This document shows, piece by piece, positions 1 through 6,934 of a stretch of DNA of 9,201 bases. Made by a program: the position numbers and the translations under genes. The notes beneath the pieces were generated by a model. It was not told where the DNA came from. It saw only the letters and a list, made by a program, of their open reading frames with translations, and ran no database searches. The stretch's first letter is position 1, and each line of letters starts with the position of its first letter. Source of the DNA: Deltaproteobacteria bacterium. GTDB lineage: Bacteria; Desulfobacterota; Desulfarculia; Adiutricales; Adiutricaceae. The DNA is taken from the NCBI GenBank assembly GCA_031257955.1, contig JAIRNQ010000142.1, positions 1 to 9,201 of the forward strand. The letters are read 5' to 3'.

Positions 1-2391
1 CATGCGTTTTATGAACCGTTCCATGTCCTGGCGGTCGATGAGCTCGGAGATGTGGGTGAAGGGCACGGTCATCTCGCACTCTATGTTCCCAACGCAGGCC
101 AGCACGTTATAGTTCTCCAAAATATAGCGGTATTTTGCGGAGCGGGCGACGATATCGTTAAAATTTAGGGCCATTATCTGGATGTCCGAGAGGCCGTTGG
201 CGCTAAGCTCTTGCTCCAGCATGGTTTTGAAGGCCTCGCTGGTGCCAACCCCCGAGGCGCACATGGTTAAGATAACCTCTTGCTTAGCGCTGGCCAGCGA
301 CGGCTCTTGGCTCCGCTGGATCCAGGCGTCGCAGATGGCGTTGATGTCGTCGAGTTTGCCCATCATGACCCGGGTCAGTTCCAGGACCATCAGGGTGGTG
401 ACGTTGGGGATGGTGCGGGTTGGTAGGCCCGTGTCCCGGGTCAGCATTTCGCCAAAACGGGTAAGCGATCCCATGTCCACGGCCAGTATGATGCCCTTTT
501 CGTTGCCGACCCTTTGGGCCTCTTCCAAGAGGATTCGGTAGGTCACCTGCACGTTTTGCCAAAGGGGTACGTCGATGGCCCTTACGTAATCGCAATCCAT
601 GAGCTGGTTGCTGACGCTGGCAATGCTGGAGGCCGTGCTTTGGCCGTGGGCTATAACGAAGAGGGCCGGCCGATCGTGGTAGCGCTGCGGGTTAAGGTTG
701 GCCAGGAGGATGGCTATAAGATACTTTTCGTCCTTAGGGACGGTCAGGCCGAAGTGCCCCTCTATGCGTTTGACTATGCGGGAGGCCGCTTTCATTTCCT
801 GGCCGTATTCTTTCTCGACTTGCGAGATCTCGGTTTTGCTCACGGCCTTACTGGTCTTTAGCCTTTCCAATAAATGCTGAACGTGGAAGGCCATTATTAG
901 TATGTCTCTCTGGGAGATGTCCAGGCTAAGGTTTTCGAAGACCTCTCCCATGACCTCAATGGTAAAGTCAACAACTTTGGGGTCCACGACTTTGTATATG
1001 GCCTCTTTGTTAATTTTGCCAGAGCCACTGTCGTGAACTATATCGCCGCAGTATTTACGGATTTGCGAGGCCAGGGCCTCGCTGATTTCCTCGTGGGAGA
1101 GCCCCTTGTCCATCAATATGCTGGTGTTTTTAAGTAAATTCTTATAGCCGTGTTCCCAAGCCAAGCTGTTGCGCAATAGGTATTGGACGTCTCGGGAAGG
1201 GGTCAGCCGGATGTCGGAGTCGTAGGAATCGCGGAAGCGGTTGTCTTTCGGGCGGGTCTTGAAATAGTTGGCCCTGATAGGCGCCGAAATGTGATCCAAC
1301 CCCACGCTAAGCTCCCCATGGGACCCTCCGTTATTGAGAAAGGTCCGGGCGCATAAAACCTTGACCTCGGAGGCCAGCTGGCCCACGTTACCCGGAAAGT
1401 CGTAAACGGCCAAGGCTTTGACCACGTCGGCGCCGATAACCAAGTTTTTGCTGGTGGCCGTGGATTCGAGCATGAATATATGCTCGATTAACTTGATCCT
1501 CTCGTCGAGAGGTTTTTCCCGAAAGGGCGGCAAGGTTATGGTCAGGGGGATGCGGCGGATGAAGGTCTTGAGTAAGACGGCGTTGGGATCCTCGGTCGTG
1601 GCCACGACAATCAAGACGCTGGCCTGGCGAGTGTGCCCGGATTCGCCGAGTTTGCGGTAGCAGCCTTTGTCCATGAGGTAGAACAATAGCTCCTGCCCTT
1701 CGGGAGGGAGTCGGTGGATCTCGTCCAGAAACAAAATGCCCCCGTCGGCGTTTTCCACTATGCCCTTGGTTTCTTTCTCGGCCCCGGTAAAGGCCCCCTT
1801 GACGTGGCCGAACAGGTGGGACATCAAAAGCTGTGGGTTATGGGAATAGTCCGAACAATTCAGGGTAACGTAGGGGTACTCGCTTTTGGTTTTGCCTTTG
1901 ACCCTGGCCCCGTATTCATGCATGGTTCTGGCGAAAAGGGTCTTTCCGGTCCCGCTTTCGCCAATAATCAAAGTATGCAAGCCATTTGGGGGATACAGCA
2001 CGGCCGATTTGCCCTGTTCCACTTGGTTGGCCAGACTACAGCAGGCACCTATTAGCAAATCGAAAGGATCTTCCCGAACGAGGGCAATGTCGAGGTTTAT
2101 GGTTTCGAAGAAATCTTTGGCGGATAACTGTGAAGGGTAGGGACAGCCGGCGCGTCTCGGGAGGGCCTCGGTAGGCAAAAAATAGACCGGGCGGCTCTCG
2201 ACCTTGATGAGGCTGCCCTTTTTAACCAGCTGGTTCAGGATGGCGCTGGCGTTGGTGCGAAAAATCTTGAATTTCTCGGCGATGTCAACGGCCGTTATAC
2301 CCGAAAGCTTCTTTTCCGTGAAAATTTGGCGCAAAAACGCGTCATCAACGGTTTGACGGATATAATCAAATATCCTTTCTTCATTCGACAC
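1..2391 (-). CDS. LevR-family sigma-54 activator with PTS regulatory domains (partial, C-terminus off the left edge)
   Basis: The reverse strand is open for 797 codons from a GTG at 2391 to the window edge with no stop. Domains in order: winged HTH (about residues 20-70); sigma-54 AAA+ domain with Walker A GESGTGKT (144-151), GAFTGA (199-204), Walker B LFLDEI (220-225), arginine-finger-like R279/R280 and sensor II GNVGQL (334-339); PRD1 with H503 and H506; an EIIA-Man-like domain with AHGQSTA and its histidine at 582; and a galactitol-EIIB-like domain with the P-loop CASGVGTS (Cys711). A second PRD should follow beyond the window. This is the order of Bacillus LevR, about 940 residues long, whose EIIA histidine (585 as I recall) lies at almost the same place. 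The AAA+ domain would remodel sigma-54 holoenzyme under control of PTS phosphorylation. An in-frame GTG at 2421 is an alternative start: its AGGA lies 12 nt upstream, whereas GTG 2391 has GGGTGG only 4 nt upstream. The likely target is the sigma-54 promoter at 4112. Confidence 0.93.
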   Translation of the reverse strand, partial: MSNEERIFDYIRQTVDDAFLRQIFTEKKLSGITAVDIAEKFKIFRTNASAILNQLVKKGSLIKVESRPVYFLPTEALPRRAGCPYPSQLSAKDFFETINLDIALVREDPFDLLIGACCSLANQVEQGKSAVLYPPNGLHTLIIGESGTGKTLFARTMHEYGARVKGKTKSEYPYVTLNCSDYSHNPQLLMSHLFGHVKGAFTGAEKETKGIVENADGGILFLDEIHRLPPEGQELLFYLMDKGCYRKLGESGHTRQASVLIVVATTEDPNAVLLKTFIRRIPLTITLPPFREKPLDERIKLIEHIFMLESTATSKNLVIGADVVKALAVYDFPGNVGQLASEVKVLCARTFLNNGGSHGELSVGLDHISAPIRANYFKTRPKDNRFRDSYDSDIRLTPSRDVQYLLRNSLAWEHGYKNLLKNTSILMDKGLSHEEISEALASQIRKYCGDIVHDSGSGKINKEAIYKVVDPKVVDFTIEVMGEVFENLSLDISQRDILIMAFHVQHLLERLKTSKAVSKTEISQVEKEYGQEMKAASRIVKRIEGHFGLTVPKDEKYLIAILLANLNPQRYHDRPALFVIAHGQSTASSIASVSNQLMDCDYVRAIDVPLWQNVQVTYRILLEEAQRVGNEKGIILAVDMGSLTRFGEMLTRDTGLPTRTIPNVTTLMVLELTRVMMGKLDDINAICDAWIQRSQEPSLASAKQEVILTMCASGVGTSEAFKTMLEQELSANGLSDIQIMALNFNDIVARSAKYRYILENYNVLACVGNIECEMTVPFTHISELIDRQDMERFIKRM

Positions 2392-2900
2392 AGAACCACC
2401 CGTACTAATGAAAGAGATCACATGGTATATTTTTCCTGGTTAATTAAAGTGTAAGGTAAGATTGGAGAATTTGATTCGTTTTTATGAGATCTTCAAGAAT
2501 ACTAATCAATCATTCTATTGATACGCTTATTGTATATTATTATGAGTAAAAAGATATATTGAAAGTAAATATAACGAAAATATAACCAATTTGTCTAACA
2601 TAATAATAATTTTAAATATGGTATATATAATTAAATAGTAGTTAAATTAATGCTCATAATTATAATATCATGTAATTAAGCAAAATATTTTTGCATAAGG
2701 TCAACATCGTTGAAATGTTTTTATAATACTACTATAGATGAGTTTTGTCAAGCTTTTTGATTTCCTGTATTTTTATATCGTAATCAATTCAAATATTTAT
2801 AGCTAAGTTAGTAATATTTTTCCAAAAATGCTTTTAGGCTAATTTACACTATTTTAATTCCCAGTGGATATTTTTTATAGCTTTAGCATGATAAGATTCT
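2392..2900. other. AT-rich intergenic spacer without genes
   Basis: About 500 bases, by eye roughly three quarters A+T or more, with sharp edges against GC-richer DNA on both sides. Stops are dense in every frame and no credible gene is present. It holds the promoter facing the activator and a small inverted repeat, ATCAAT-N6-ATTGAT (2505-2522). A low-melting region upstream of a regulator could be a promoter or nucleoid-protein (xenogeneic silencer) target, or an insertion of foreign AT-rich DNA. The sequence alone does not decide between these. Confidence 0.6.
2723..2751 (-). promoter_or_regulatory. sigma-70-type promoter facing the activator gene
   Basis: On the minus strand the -35 is TTGACA (2751-2746), the spacer is 17 nt, and the -10 is TATTAT (2728-2723). 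The -35 is perfect and the -10 differs from consensus at one base. Transcription would begin near 2716 and give a leader of about 325 nt before the GTG at 2391. The surrounding DNA is very AT-rich, so chance -10 boxes are common, but a perfect TTGACA at ideal spacing is not. A promoter nearer the gene cannot be excluded. Confidence 0.55.
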
Positions 2901-3111
2901 TTAATGGCCTTTGGACGTTCCTTCCGGTCGCCTCGCCTTCCCCTCCGGATCGCCCCTACCGCTAGCCCCCACGGGCCGCCCCAAAGCAGCCAGCCCCGAC
3001 AGACCGCCCCAGACCAGCTGTCAATCGTTAAGCCACCCACTAGTCATAACCGAAAGGCCGAACCGGCTTGTTTCCTCCTGGCACCCCCTTGGACATCCCA
3101 TTTGGAACAAC

Positions 3112-3138
3112 CCTTTTGTGGCAAGCCTTTTGTGGCAA
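3112..3138. repeat. tandem 13-bp direct repeat
   Basis: CCTTTTGTGGCAA occurs at 3112-3124 and again at 3126-3138, an exact copy with a 14-bp period. It lies in the non-coding spacer. It could be slippage-derived or a tandem protein-binding site; nothing in the sequence decides. Confidence 0.8.
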
Positions 3139-3161
3139 CCATTTTTGGGTTATCTAATAGA

Positions 3162-3175
3162 GTGGCCATGGCCAC
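3162..3175. repeat. 14-bp perfect palindrome downstream of the EIIA gene
   Basis: GTGGCCATGGCCAC is a perfect palindrome 43 bases beyond the EIIA stop on the minus strand. It has no loop and no following T-run, so it makes a poor intrinsic terminator. It could be a weak 3'-end structure or a protein-binding site. Confidence 0.55.
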
Positions 3176-3217
3176 GGCCCTAAGCCGCTGGCCGGGGAGA
3201 GTCGCGTTTGGAAGTGT

Positions 3218-3709
3218 TTAGTCGTCCAGGTTCTCCTTTATGCCGCGGACGATCTCCGAGGGCGTTGAGGCGAGCTTTAGGGCCCGCAAGGCCTTTTCTT
3301 TGGTGAACAGCCCGACAATTTTTTGCAGGATCTTTAACTGGACCTTGGGGCCGTTCATGGCCAGCAGAAAAACTATCTCCGCCGGGACGTCGATTTCCCC
3401 TTCCCCCATTTCTTTGAACAGTACCGGCTCTTTTAGCTTGGCTACCAAAATGGCCGACCGCAGGACATGGGATTTGTCGAGGGCGTGGGGCACGGCAACC
3501 CTGATGATATTGGTCTCCAAACCGGTCGGGTACTGCTTCTCCCTATCCAGAACCGCTTCCAGGTAACCTTCCGTCACCAAGCCACGGTTATGGGCCTCAT
3601 GGCACAACCGCGTTAAAAGATCTGTCCGATCCGCGGCCGAGATATCGCAAAAAACGAGACTTTCGTCCAATAGGCTGTCGATGTCAAGCTCAACGGGGCT
3701 CTCTGTCAT
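3218..3709 (-). CDS. PTS EIIA component (fructose/mannitol/galactitol-type EIIA)
   Basis: A 163-residue single-domain EIIA. It carries the family signature around the phosphorylated histidine, RVAVPHALD, with His75, inside the usual context of an 'RExxxPTGLET' stretch and a downstream LAMNGPK loop. It would take phosphate from HPr~P and pass it to the cysteine of EIIB (4440) and possibly to the activator's EIIB-like domain. I chose ATG 3709 because AAGGA sits 7 nt upstream (3721-3717). The frame stays open to 3937, but that extension would place the TATAAT box inside the gene and reads as low-quality protein, so it is probably untranslated. The gene is divergent from EIIB-EIIC, so it is not on the sigma-54 transcript. 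The partner assignment rests on family and proximity; no other EII components are visible. Confidence 0.93.
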   Translation of the reverse strand: MTESPVELDIDSLLDESLVFCDISAADRTDLLTRLCHEAHNRGLVTEGYLEAVLDREKQYPTGLETNIIRVAVPHALDKSHVLRSAILVAKLKEPVLFKEMGEGEIDVPAEIVFLLAMNGPKVQLKILQKIVGLFTKEKALRALKLASTPSEIVRGIKENLDD

Positions 3710-3736
3710 CTCACTGTCCTTACCGGGTGAATCAAA

Positions 3737-3742
3737 ATTATA
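3737..3742 (-). promoter_or_regulatory. TATAAT -10 box for the EIIA gene
   Basis: A perfect TATAAT on the minus strand (3742-3737), about 28 nt upstream of the EIIA ATG, would start RNA near 3730 and give a short leader containing the AAGGA. No good -35 is found at 16-18 nt; that position reads GC-rich. The promoter may be weak, activator-dependent, or not real. If real, EIIA expression is independent of sigma-54. Confidence 0.4.
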
Positions 3743-3773
3743 ACGTCGCTTCCGGGCCAAAACCCGGGGACGG

Positions 3774-3802
3774 GACCGGGAAGGCCGGGGCCCTGCCCGG
3801 TC
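3774..3802. repeat. GC-rich inverted repeat upstream of the EIIA promoter
   Basis: GACCGGG (3774-3780) pairs with CCCGGTC (3796-3802): a 7-bp perfect stem around a 15-nt GC-rich middle that itself contains GGCC repeats. It lies just upstream of the TATAAT on the minus strand. It has no T-tract, so it is more likely an operator or structural element than a terminator. Confidence 0.45.
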
Positions 3803-4022
3803 AGAAATGGGTATGGGGGCCCCGGTAACCTCTCCGGAGACAATCAGTCGTTTTGCCGAGAACCATAAAGGAGCCCGGCTTAGGCGCGACATATTCAAAA
3901 CGACTTTGATGCTTACTGGAAGCAGAATATATGCCATGACAGTGTATAGAATCTCTTAGCGACAATGCAGAGATCTTATTGATTTTATAGCTAAATGTTG
4001 TAAGGGGTCTAATCATACTCTA

Positions 4023-4040
4023 TCGGCCTTCGAAGGCTGA
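4023..4040. promoter_or_regulatory. candidate activator (enhancer) site: palindrome near -106
   Basis: The core GCCTTCGAAGGC (4026-4037) is a perfect 12-bp palindrome. It extends to 18 bp, TCGGCCTTCGAAGGCTGA, with one mismatched pair. Its centre lies about 106 bp upstream of the start predicted from the sigma-54 promoter, a usual place for an enhancer-binding protein site. Binding by the activator encoded at 1-2391 is inference. Confidence 0.5.
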
Positions 4041-4111
4041 AAATTATACGCTAAGTGAAAGGTGGCCATAACGTTAAGTGGTTATTGGTAACTTGTCGCA
4101 CGGTTTGGTTG

Positions 4112-4127
4112 TGGCACATGAATTGCA
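4112..4127 (+). promoter_or_regulatory. sigma-54 (-24/-12) promoter for EIIB-EIIC
   Basis: TGGCACATGAATTGCA fits the TGGCAC-N5-TTGCA consensus at every defined base. The invariant GG is at 4113-4114, GC at 4125-4126, and the spacing between them is exactly 10. The predicted start is about 4138, leaving a leader of about 300 nt to the EIIB ATG at 4440. A sigma-54 activator gene lies in the same window, which makes a chance match unlikely. Confidence 0.87.
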
Positions 4128-4250
4128 ACAATTTGCGTAATTATTCGACAGCCATGAATACAAGTAATTGGCTTATGGGCGCGAGAGAACAAAATGGTAA
4201 CCGCGCCGGGCGACAACTCCGCCCTATGGCCCTAGGTTTGGCGTTTAAAT

Positions 4251-4306
4251 CCGCCGCTACGGCTTATATGGGCGGCCCGCGAAATTAGCCGCCGAGACTT
4301 AGGCGG
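4251..4306 (+). promoter_or_regulatory. leader with mutually exclusive stems
   Basis: Within the 4138-4439 leader, CCGCC (4251-4255) can pair with GGCGG (4271-4275), and CCGCC (4289-4293) with GGCGG (4302-4306). Alternatively GGCGGC (4271-4276) pairs with GCCGCC (4288-4293), which excludes both others. The 1-2/3-4 versus 2-3 arrangement resembles an attenuator, but no U-tract follows, so a termination role is unproven. I see no gene in the leader; short frames there lack a Shine-Dalgarno sequence and would overlap the promoter. Confidence 0.35.
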
Positions 4307-4439
4307 TTCGGACAAAAATTGTGGATTTCGCTTGGGCCAGCGTCGTTTTAATCCCCGAGGGCCTTCCAGCGCCAACGGCTTTGCCTTTGGCTTTGGGGTA
4401 GGGTGGGTTAATTCAACGTTTGGGCTTGAGGGGGGGTTT

Positions 4440-4730
4440 ATGAAAAACATTATCGTGGCCTGCGGCGGTGGGATCGCCACTTCGGCTACCGTGGCTTCCA
4501 AAATTAACAGTGAACTGGAGTCCCGGGGATTGTCGCATAAAGCGAAGGCCGAAGCCGTGGATATTAAGTCGCTTGAGTTGTTCATGCGCAACGCCGATAT
4601 CTACGTCTCCATCACTCCCACGCCAAAAGCCAAGAAAGAAGAATTCTCGATTCCGGTCCTCAACGGCATACCGTTTCTGACCGGGGTAGGCAAAGACGAA
4701 GTATTGGAACAGCTGCTGAAGCTGATCTAA
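4440..4730 (+). CDS. PTS EIIB component, galactitol family
   Basis: A 96-residue cytoplasmic EIIB. The N-terminus is a beta strand followed by the P-loop CGGGIATS, with the phosphorylated cysteine at position 8, as in galactitol-type EIIB. The size matches the usual 93-100 residues. It would accept phosphate from EIIA and pass it to the sugar during transport by EIIC. The ATG at 4440 is preferred because a strong GAGGGGGGG tract lies just upstream. The frame is open to 4332, but that extension has no such site and belongs to the leader. It is the first gene after the sigma-54 promoter and lies 12 bp before EIIC. 'Galactitol' is a family name; the true substrate is unknown. Confidence 0.94.
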   Translation: MKNIIVACGGGIATSATVASKINSELESRGLSHKAKAEAVDIKSLELFMRNADIYVSITPTPKAKKEEFSIPVLNGIPFLTGVGKDEVLEQLLKLI

Positions 4731-4742
4731 AGGGGAGCGACC

Positions 4743-6098
4743 ATGGAACTGATTGCAAGCGTTTTTCAAAGTATTTTGGATTTGGGGGCGGCGGTTTTCC
4801 TGCCCTTCGTGATTTTCATTTTAGGCATCGCCGTCAGGATGAAGGTCGGCAAAGCCTTCTCCTCGGGGCTGACCCTGGGCGTGGCTTTTGTCGGCATCAG
4901 TTTGGTCATCACGTTTATCATGGGTAACGTGGGGGCGGCGGCTGAGCAATTCGCAACCAATACCGGCATCCAGTTAAGGGCGCTGGATTTGGGATGGGCG
5001 CCGGCTTTGGGCCTTTGTTGGCAGTGGCAGTACGCCTTTATCATGTTCCCCGTTCAAATCGGCATAAACTTGATTCTGCTGTTTTTGGGCTGGACGGATA
5101 CCTTAAACGTGGACATGTGGAACGTGGCCAATAAAATCTTCACCGCCTTTCTGGTGGCCTCGGTCACCGGAAGCGCCGTGGTTGGCTTCGCCGTGGCCGC
5201 CGGCCAGATCGTCTTTGAGCTGAAAAACGCCGACGCCACAAAACACCAGCTGCATGAACTTACCGGTATACCCGGCATAAGCATGCCCCACCCGATGTTT
5301 TTGAGCAACATTTTTTTCTATCCCATAAGCCGGCTCCTAGATTTCGTCCTTCCCGCCAAGTCCAACCTGAACGCTACCAACCTGAAAAACTACATCGGCG
5401 TTTTTGGCGAAAACCACGTCATGGGTTTTATCATCGGTACCCTTATCGGTTTGATCGGCGGCTACAGTGTTGGCGCGGCCCTGATGCTGGGAATCCAGGC
5501 CGGGGCGGCCCTGACCCTTTTCCCCTTGGTTTCCAAGTTGTTCATGACCGCCTTAACCCCCCTCTCGGACGCGGCCAATACCTTTATCAAAAAACGCTTT
5601 CCGGGCAAAGAAATCGTCATAGGCCTGGACTGGCCCATATTGGCCGGTAACCCAGAGATTTGGGTGGCCATCATCCTGACCATCCCCGTGGCCTTGGGCA
5701 CGGCCATGGTTTTGCCTGGCAACTCTGTCTTCCCCTTCGGGAACCTAATGAACGTTTGCGTTTGCGCCGCCGCTTTCATGTCCACCAGGGGCAACTTAAT
5801 CAAGATGATAATCATCAGTTACCTTATGGTCCCGATTCTTTGCTGGAGCGCCTCGGACTTTGCCCCCATGCTTAGCCAATTGGCTTTGGATACCGGCTCG
5901 AAACTGCCCGAGGGCCAGCTGATGGCTTGGTGGGGCATGGATATCGCCGAGATCCGTTGGATCGTCGTCAGCGCCTTTGAGGGCAAGGGACCCGCTTTTG
6001 CCGGTTTGGTGTTGTTCGCCGTGTTGGCGTTCTTCTACTTCAAGTGGATGAAAAAAGAAGAGGCCGTTTCTTTGTCGCACTTGGAGGCCGGCGCTTAA
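4743..6098 (+). CDS. PTS EIIC permease, galactitol (GatC) family
   Basis: A 451-residue polytopic membrane protein, matching GatC length. Hydrophobic segments lie near residues 12-32, 42-64, 96-116, 130-158, 218-262, 300-324, 335-368 and 415-435. Family-like stretches include GLDWPILAGNPEIW (294-307) and PGNSVFPFGNL (325-335). It forms the translocation channel and binds the substrate phosphorylated by EIIB. GGGGAG lies 6 nt before the ATG. The tail KWMKKEE after the last helix suits a cytoplasmic C-terminus. No polyol dehydrogenase (GatD-like) is encoded nearby, so the substrate may be a ketose, or the dehydrogenase may lie elsewhere. The GatC assignment is firm; the substrate is not. Confidence 0.95.
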   Translation: MELIASVFQSILDLGAAVFLPFVIFILGIAVRMKVGKAFSSGLTLGVAFVGISLVITFIMGNVGAAAEQFATNTGIQLRALDLGWAPALGLCWQWQYAFIMFPVQIGINLILLFLGWTDTLNVDMWNVANKIFTAFLVASVTGSAVVGFAVAAGQIVFELKNADATKHQLHELTGIPGISMPHPMFLSNIFFYPISRLLDFVLPAKSNLNATNLKNYIGVFGENHVMGFIIGTLIGLIGGYSVGAALMLGIQAGAALTLFPLVSKLFMTALTPLSDAANTFIKKRFPGKEIVIGLDWPILAGNPEIWVAIILTIPVALGTAMVLPGNSVFPFGNLMNVCVCAAAFMSTRGNLIKMIIISYLMVPILCWSASDFAPMLSQLALDTGSKLPEGQLMAWWGMDIAEIRWIVVSAFEGKGPAFAGLVLFAVLAFFYFKWMKKEEAVSLSHLEAGA

Positions 6099-6116
6099 CT
6101 GTCCGCCCCAAAAGGC

Positions 6117-6175
6117 CCGAGCCTATTGGCCCTCGGCTATTGCCCAACACTGGGCTTTGGCTTGGCCTTTGGCCA
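6117..6175 (+). repeat. run of small hairpins after EIIC
   Basis: Three short stems follow the EIIC stop: CCGAG/CTCGG (6117-6121 with 6132-6136), GCCCA-ACAC-TGGGC followed by TTT (6142-6155), and TGGCC-TTT-GGCCA (6163-6175). The second is the most terminator-like but has only three T residues. Together they make a structured 3' end that could stabilise or partly terminate the EIIB-EIIC message. Confidence 0.4.
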
Positions 6176-6195
6176 GCAAACAATCTAACCCTATC

Positions 6196-6226
6196 CGGTT
6201 GCCGGACGTCTAAGCTCCGGCAACCG
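6196..6226 (+). promoter_or_regulatory. 11-bp perfect inverted repeat before the aldolase gene
   Basis: CGGTTGCCGGA (6196-6206) is exactly complementary to TCCGGCAACCG (6216-6226), with a 9-nt loop. It ends 37 bases before the aldolase ATG. The bases that follow are A-rich, not T-rich, so an intrinsic terminator on this strand is doubtful. An operator, an mRNA-processing stem or a partial terminator are possible. It is the strongest hairpin in the window and may set different levels for transporter and aldolase. Confidence 0.55.
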
Positions 6227-6263
6227 ACAAAATCATAAATTTAAAAGAGTATAAGAGGTATAA

Positions 6264-6908
6264 ATGTTATTGGAATTGAAAAAAGAGGTATTACGGGTCT
6301 CCCGCCTAGCCGAAGACAGCGGTCTTTGCCATCACGGAGGCGGTAATTTTAGCATGGTTGACCGGGAACTTAACCAATTGGCCATCACCCCCCACGCCGA
6401 GTCCCGTTACGCCATAGAGGCCGAGGATCTCATCGTGATGGACATAGATGGGAACATTCTCGAAAACCGTAAAAACCTATCCCCGTCAAGCGAAACCGTG
6501 GTGCACCTGGAAGTCCTTAAGGCCAGGCCGGATATCACGGCGGTCTGTCATACCCACGCCCGCTACTCGGCCACCTTCGCCGTAATCAACAAACCGGTTA
6601 AGCCGGTCATTTGCGAGGCCTTCATGTACGGGGCCGTTTGCCGGGTGGCGCCTTTCGAGCTTCCGGGCACCATTGAGTTGGCCCGCTCGGCCGTGGCCGG
6701 TCTGGCCGGAACCCAGGCGGTAATCCTCCAAAAGCATGGCCTCCTCACCATTGGCCGCTCCATCTACGAGGCCTTCCTAAAGGCCGTGTACGTGGAAGAC
6801 GTGGCCGAGGTGTGCCTCCGGGCGGCCTCCGTCGTTGGCTACGACAACCTGGACGCCTTTAACGACGAGGAGATTGTCAAAATCTCGCGCCATCTGAAGG
6901 CTTCCTGA
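6264..6908 (+). CDS. class II (zinc-dependent) sugar-phosphate aldolase, FucA/AraD family
   Basis: A 214-residue protein, the length of L-fuculose-1-phosphate aldolase (about 215). It shows the phosphate-binding GGGNFS loop (25-30), SSE with the candidate catalytic Glu77, and zinc ligands His96 and His98 in CHTHARYS and His158 in LQKHGL. These match E73, H92, H94 and H155 of E. coli FucA. Such enzymes split ketose-1-phosphates (or epimerise ribulose-5-phosphate) and usually release dihydroxyacetone phosphate plus an aldehyde. After GGGNFS the sequence reads SMVDRE, then ITPHAES where ITPSG is commoner, so specificity may differ from FucA. AGAGG lies about 7 nt before the ATG. Its place between a PTS and dhaK/dhaL points to breakdown of the imported sugar phosphate. 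The exact substrate is not readable. Confidence 0.9.
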   Translation: MLLELKKEVLRVSRLAEDSGLCHHGGGNFSMVDRELNQLAITPHAESRYAIEAEDLIVMDIDGNILENRKNLSPSSETVVHLEVLKARPDITAVCHTHARYSATFAVINKPVKPVICEAFMYGAVCRVAPFELPGTIELARSAVAGLAGTQAVILQKHGLLTIGRSIYEAFLKAVYVEDVAEVCLRAASVVGYDNLDAFNDEEIVKISRHLKAS

Positions 6909-6934
6909 TTAAGCTTTTGGTCGGGCTACTCGCC

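Larger units (their letters stand above)
2901..3217. other. GC-rich intergenic spacer between EIIA gene and AT-rich block
   Basis: About 315 bases downstream of the EIIA stop on its strand. Open frames exist here, but their translations are rich in proline, arginine and serine, show no domain pattern, and have no Shine-Dalgarno sequence I trust. I therefore call no gene. Two small structures lie inside: a tandem 13-bp direct repeat (3112-3138) and a 14-bp palindrome (3162-3175). No rho-independent terminator with a T-tract is evident after the EIIA gene. Confidence 0.5.

Noticed and set aside
182..2174. Several plus-strand open frames opposite the activator
   Set aside because: They are antisense shadows of a continuous minus-strand gene with recognisable AAA+, PRD and PTS domains; none shows a domain or ribosome-binding site.
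2904..3221. Plus-strand open frames in the GC-rich spacer
   Set aside because: Overlapping frames of proline- and arginine-rich composition without motif, hydrophobic pattern or Shine-Dalgarno sequence; typical of stop-poor GC-rich DNA.
3710..3937. N-terminal 76-residue extension of EIIA
   Set aside because: ATG 3709 has a well-spaced AAGGA and gives the normal EIIA start; the extension contains the TATAAT box and reads as arginine- and proline-rich non-domain sequence.
4055..4288. 77-codon plus-strand frame in the divergent region
   Set aside because: It runs across the sigma-54 promoter and most of its start lies upstream of the predicted RNA start; no family resemblance.
6163..6178. Possible second sigma-54 promoter before the aldolase (TGGCC with AGCA at the right spacing)
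   Set aside because: GG and GC are 10 bases apart, but the flanking bases do not fit TGGCAC or TTGC, and the same bases form a hairpin.
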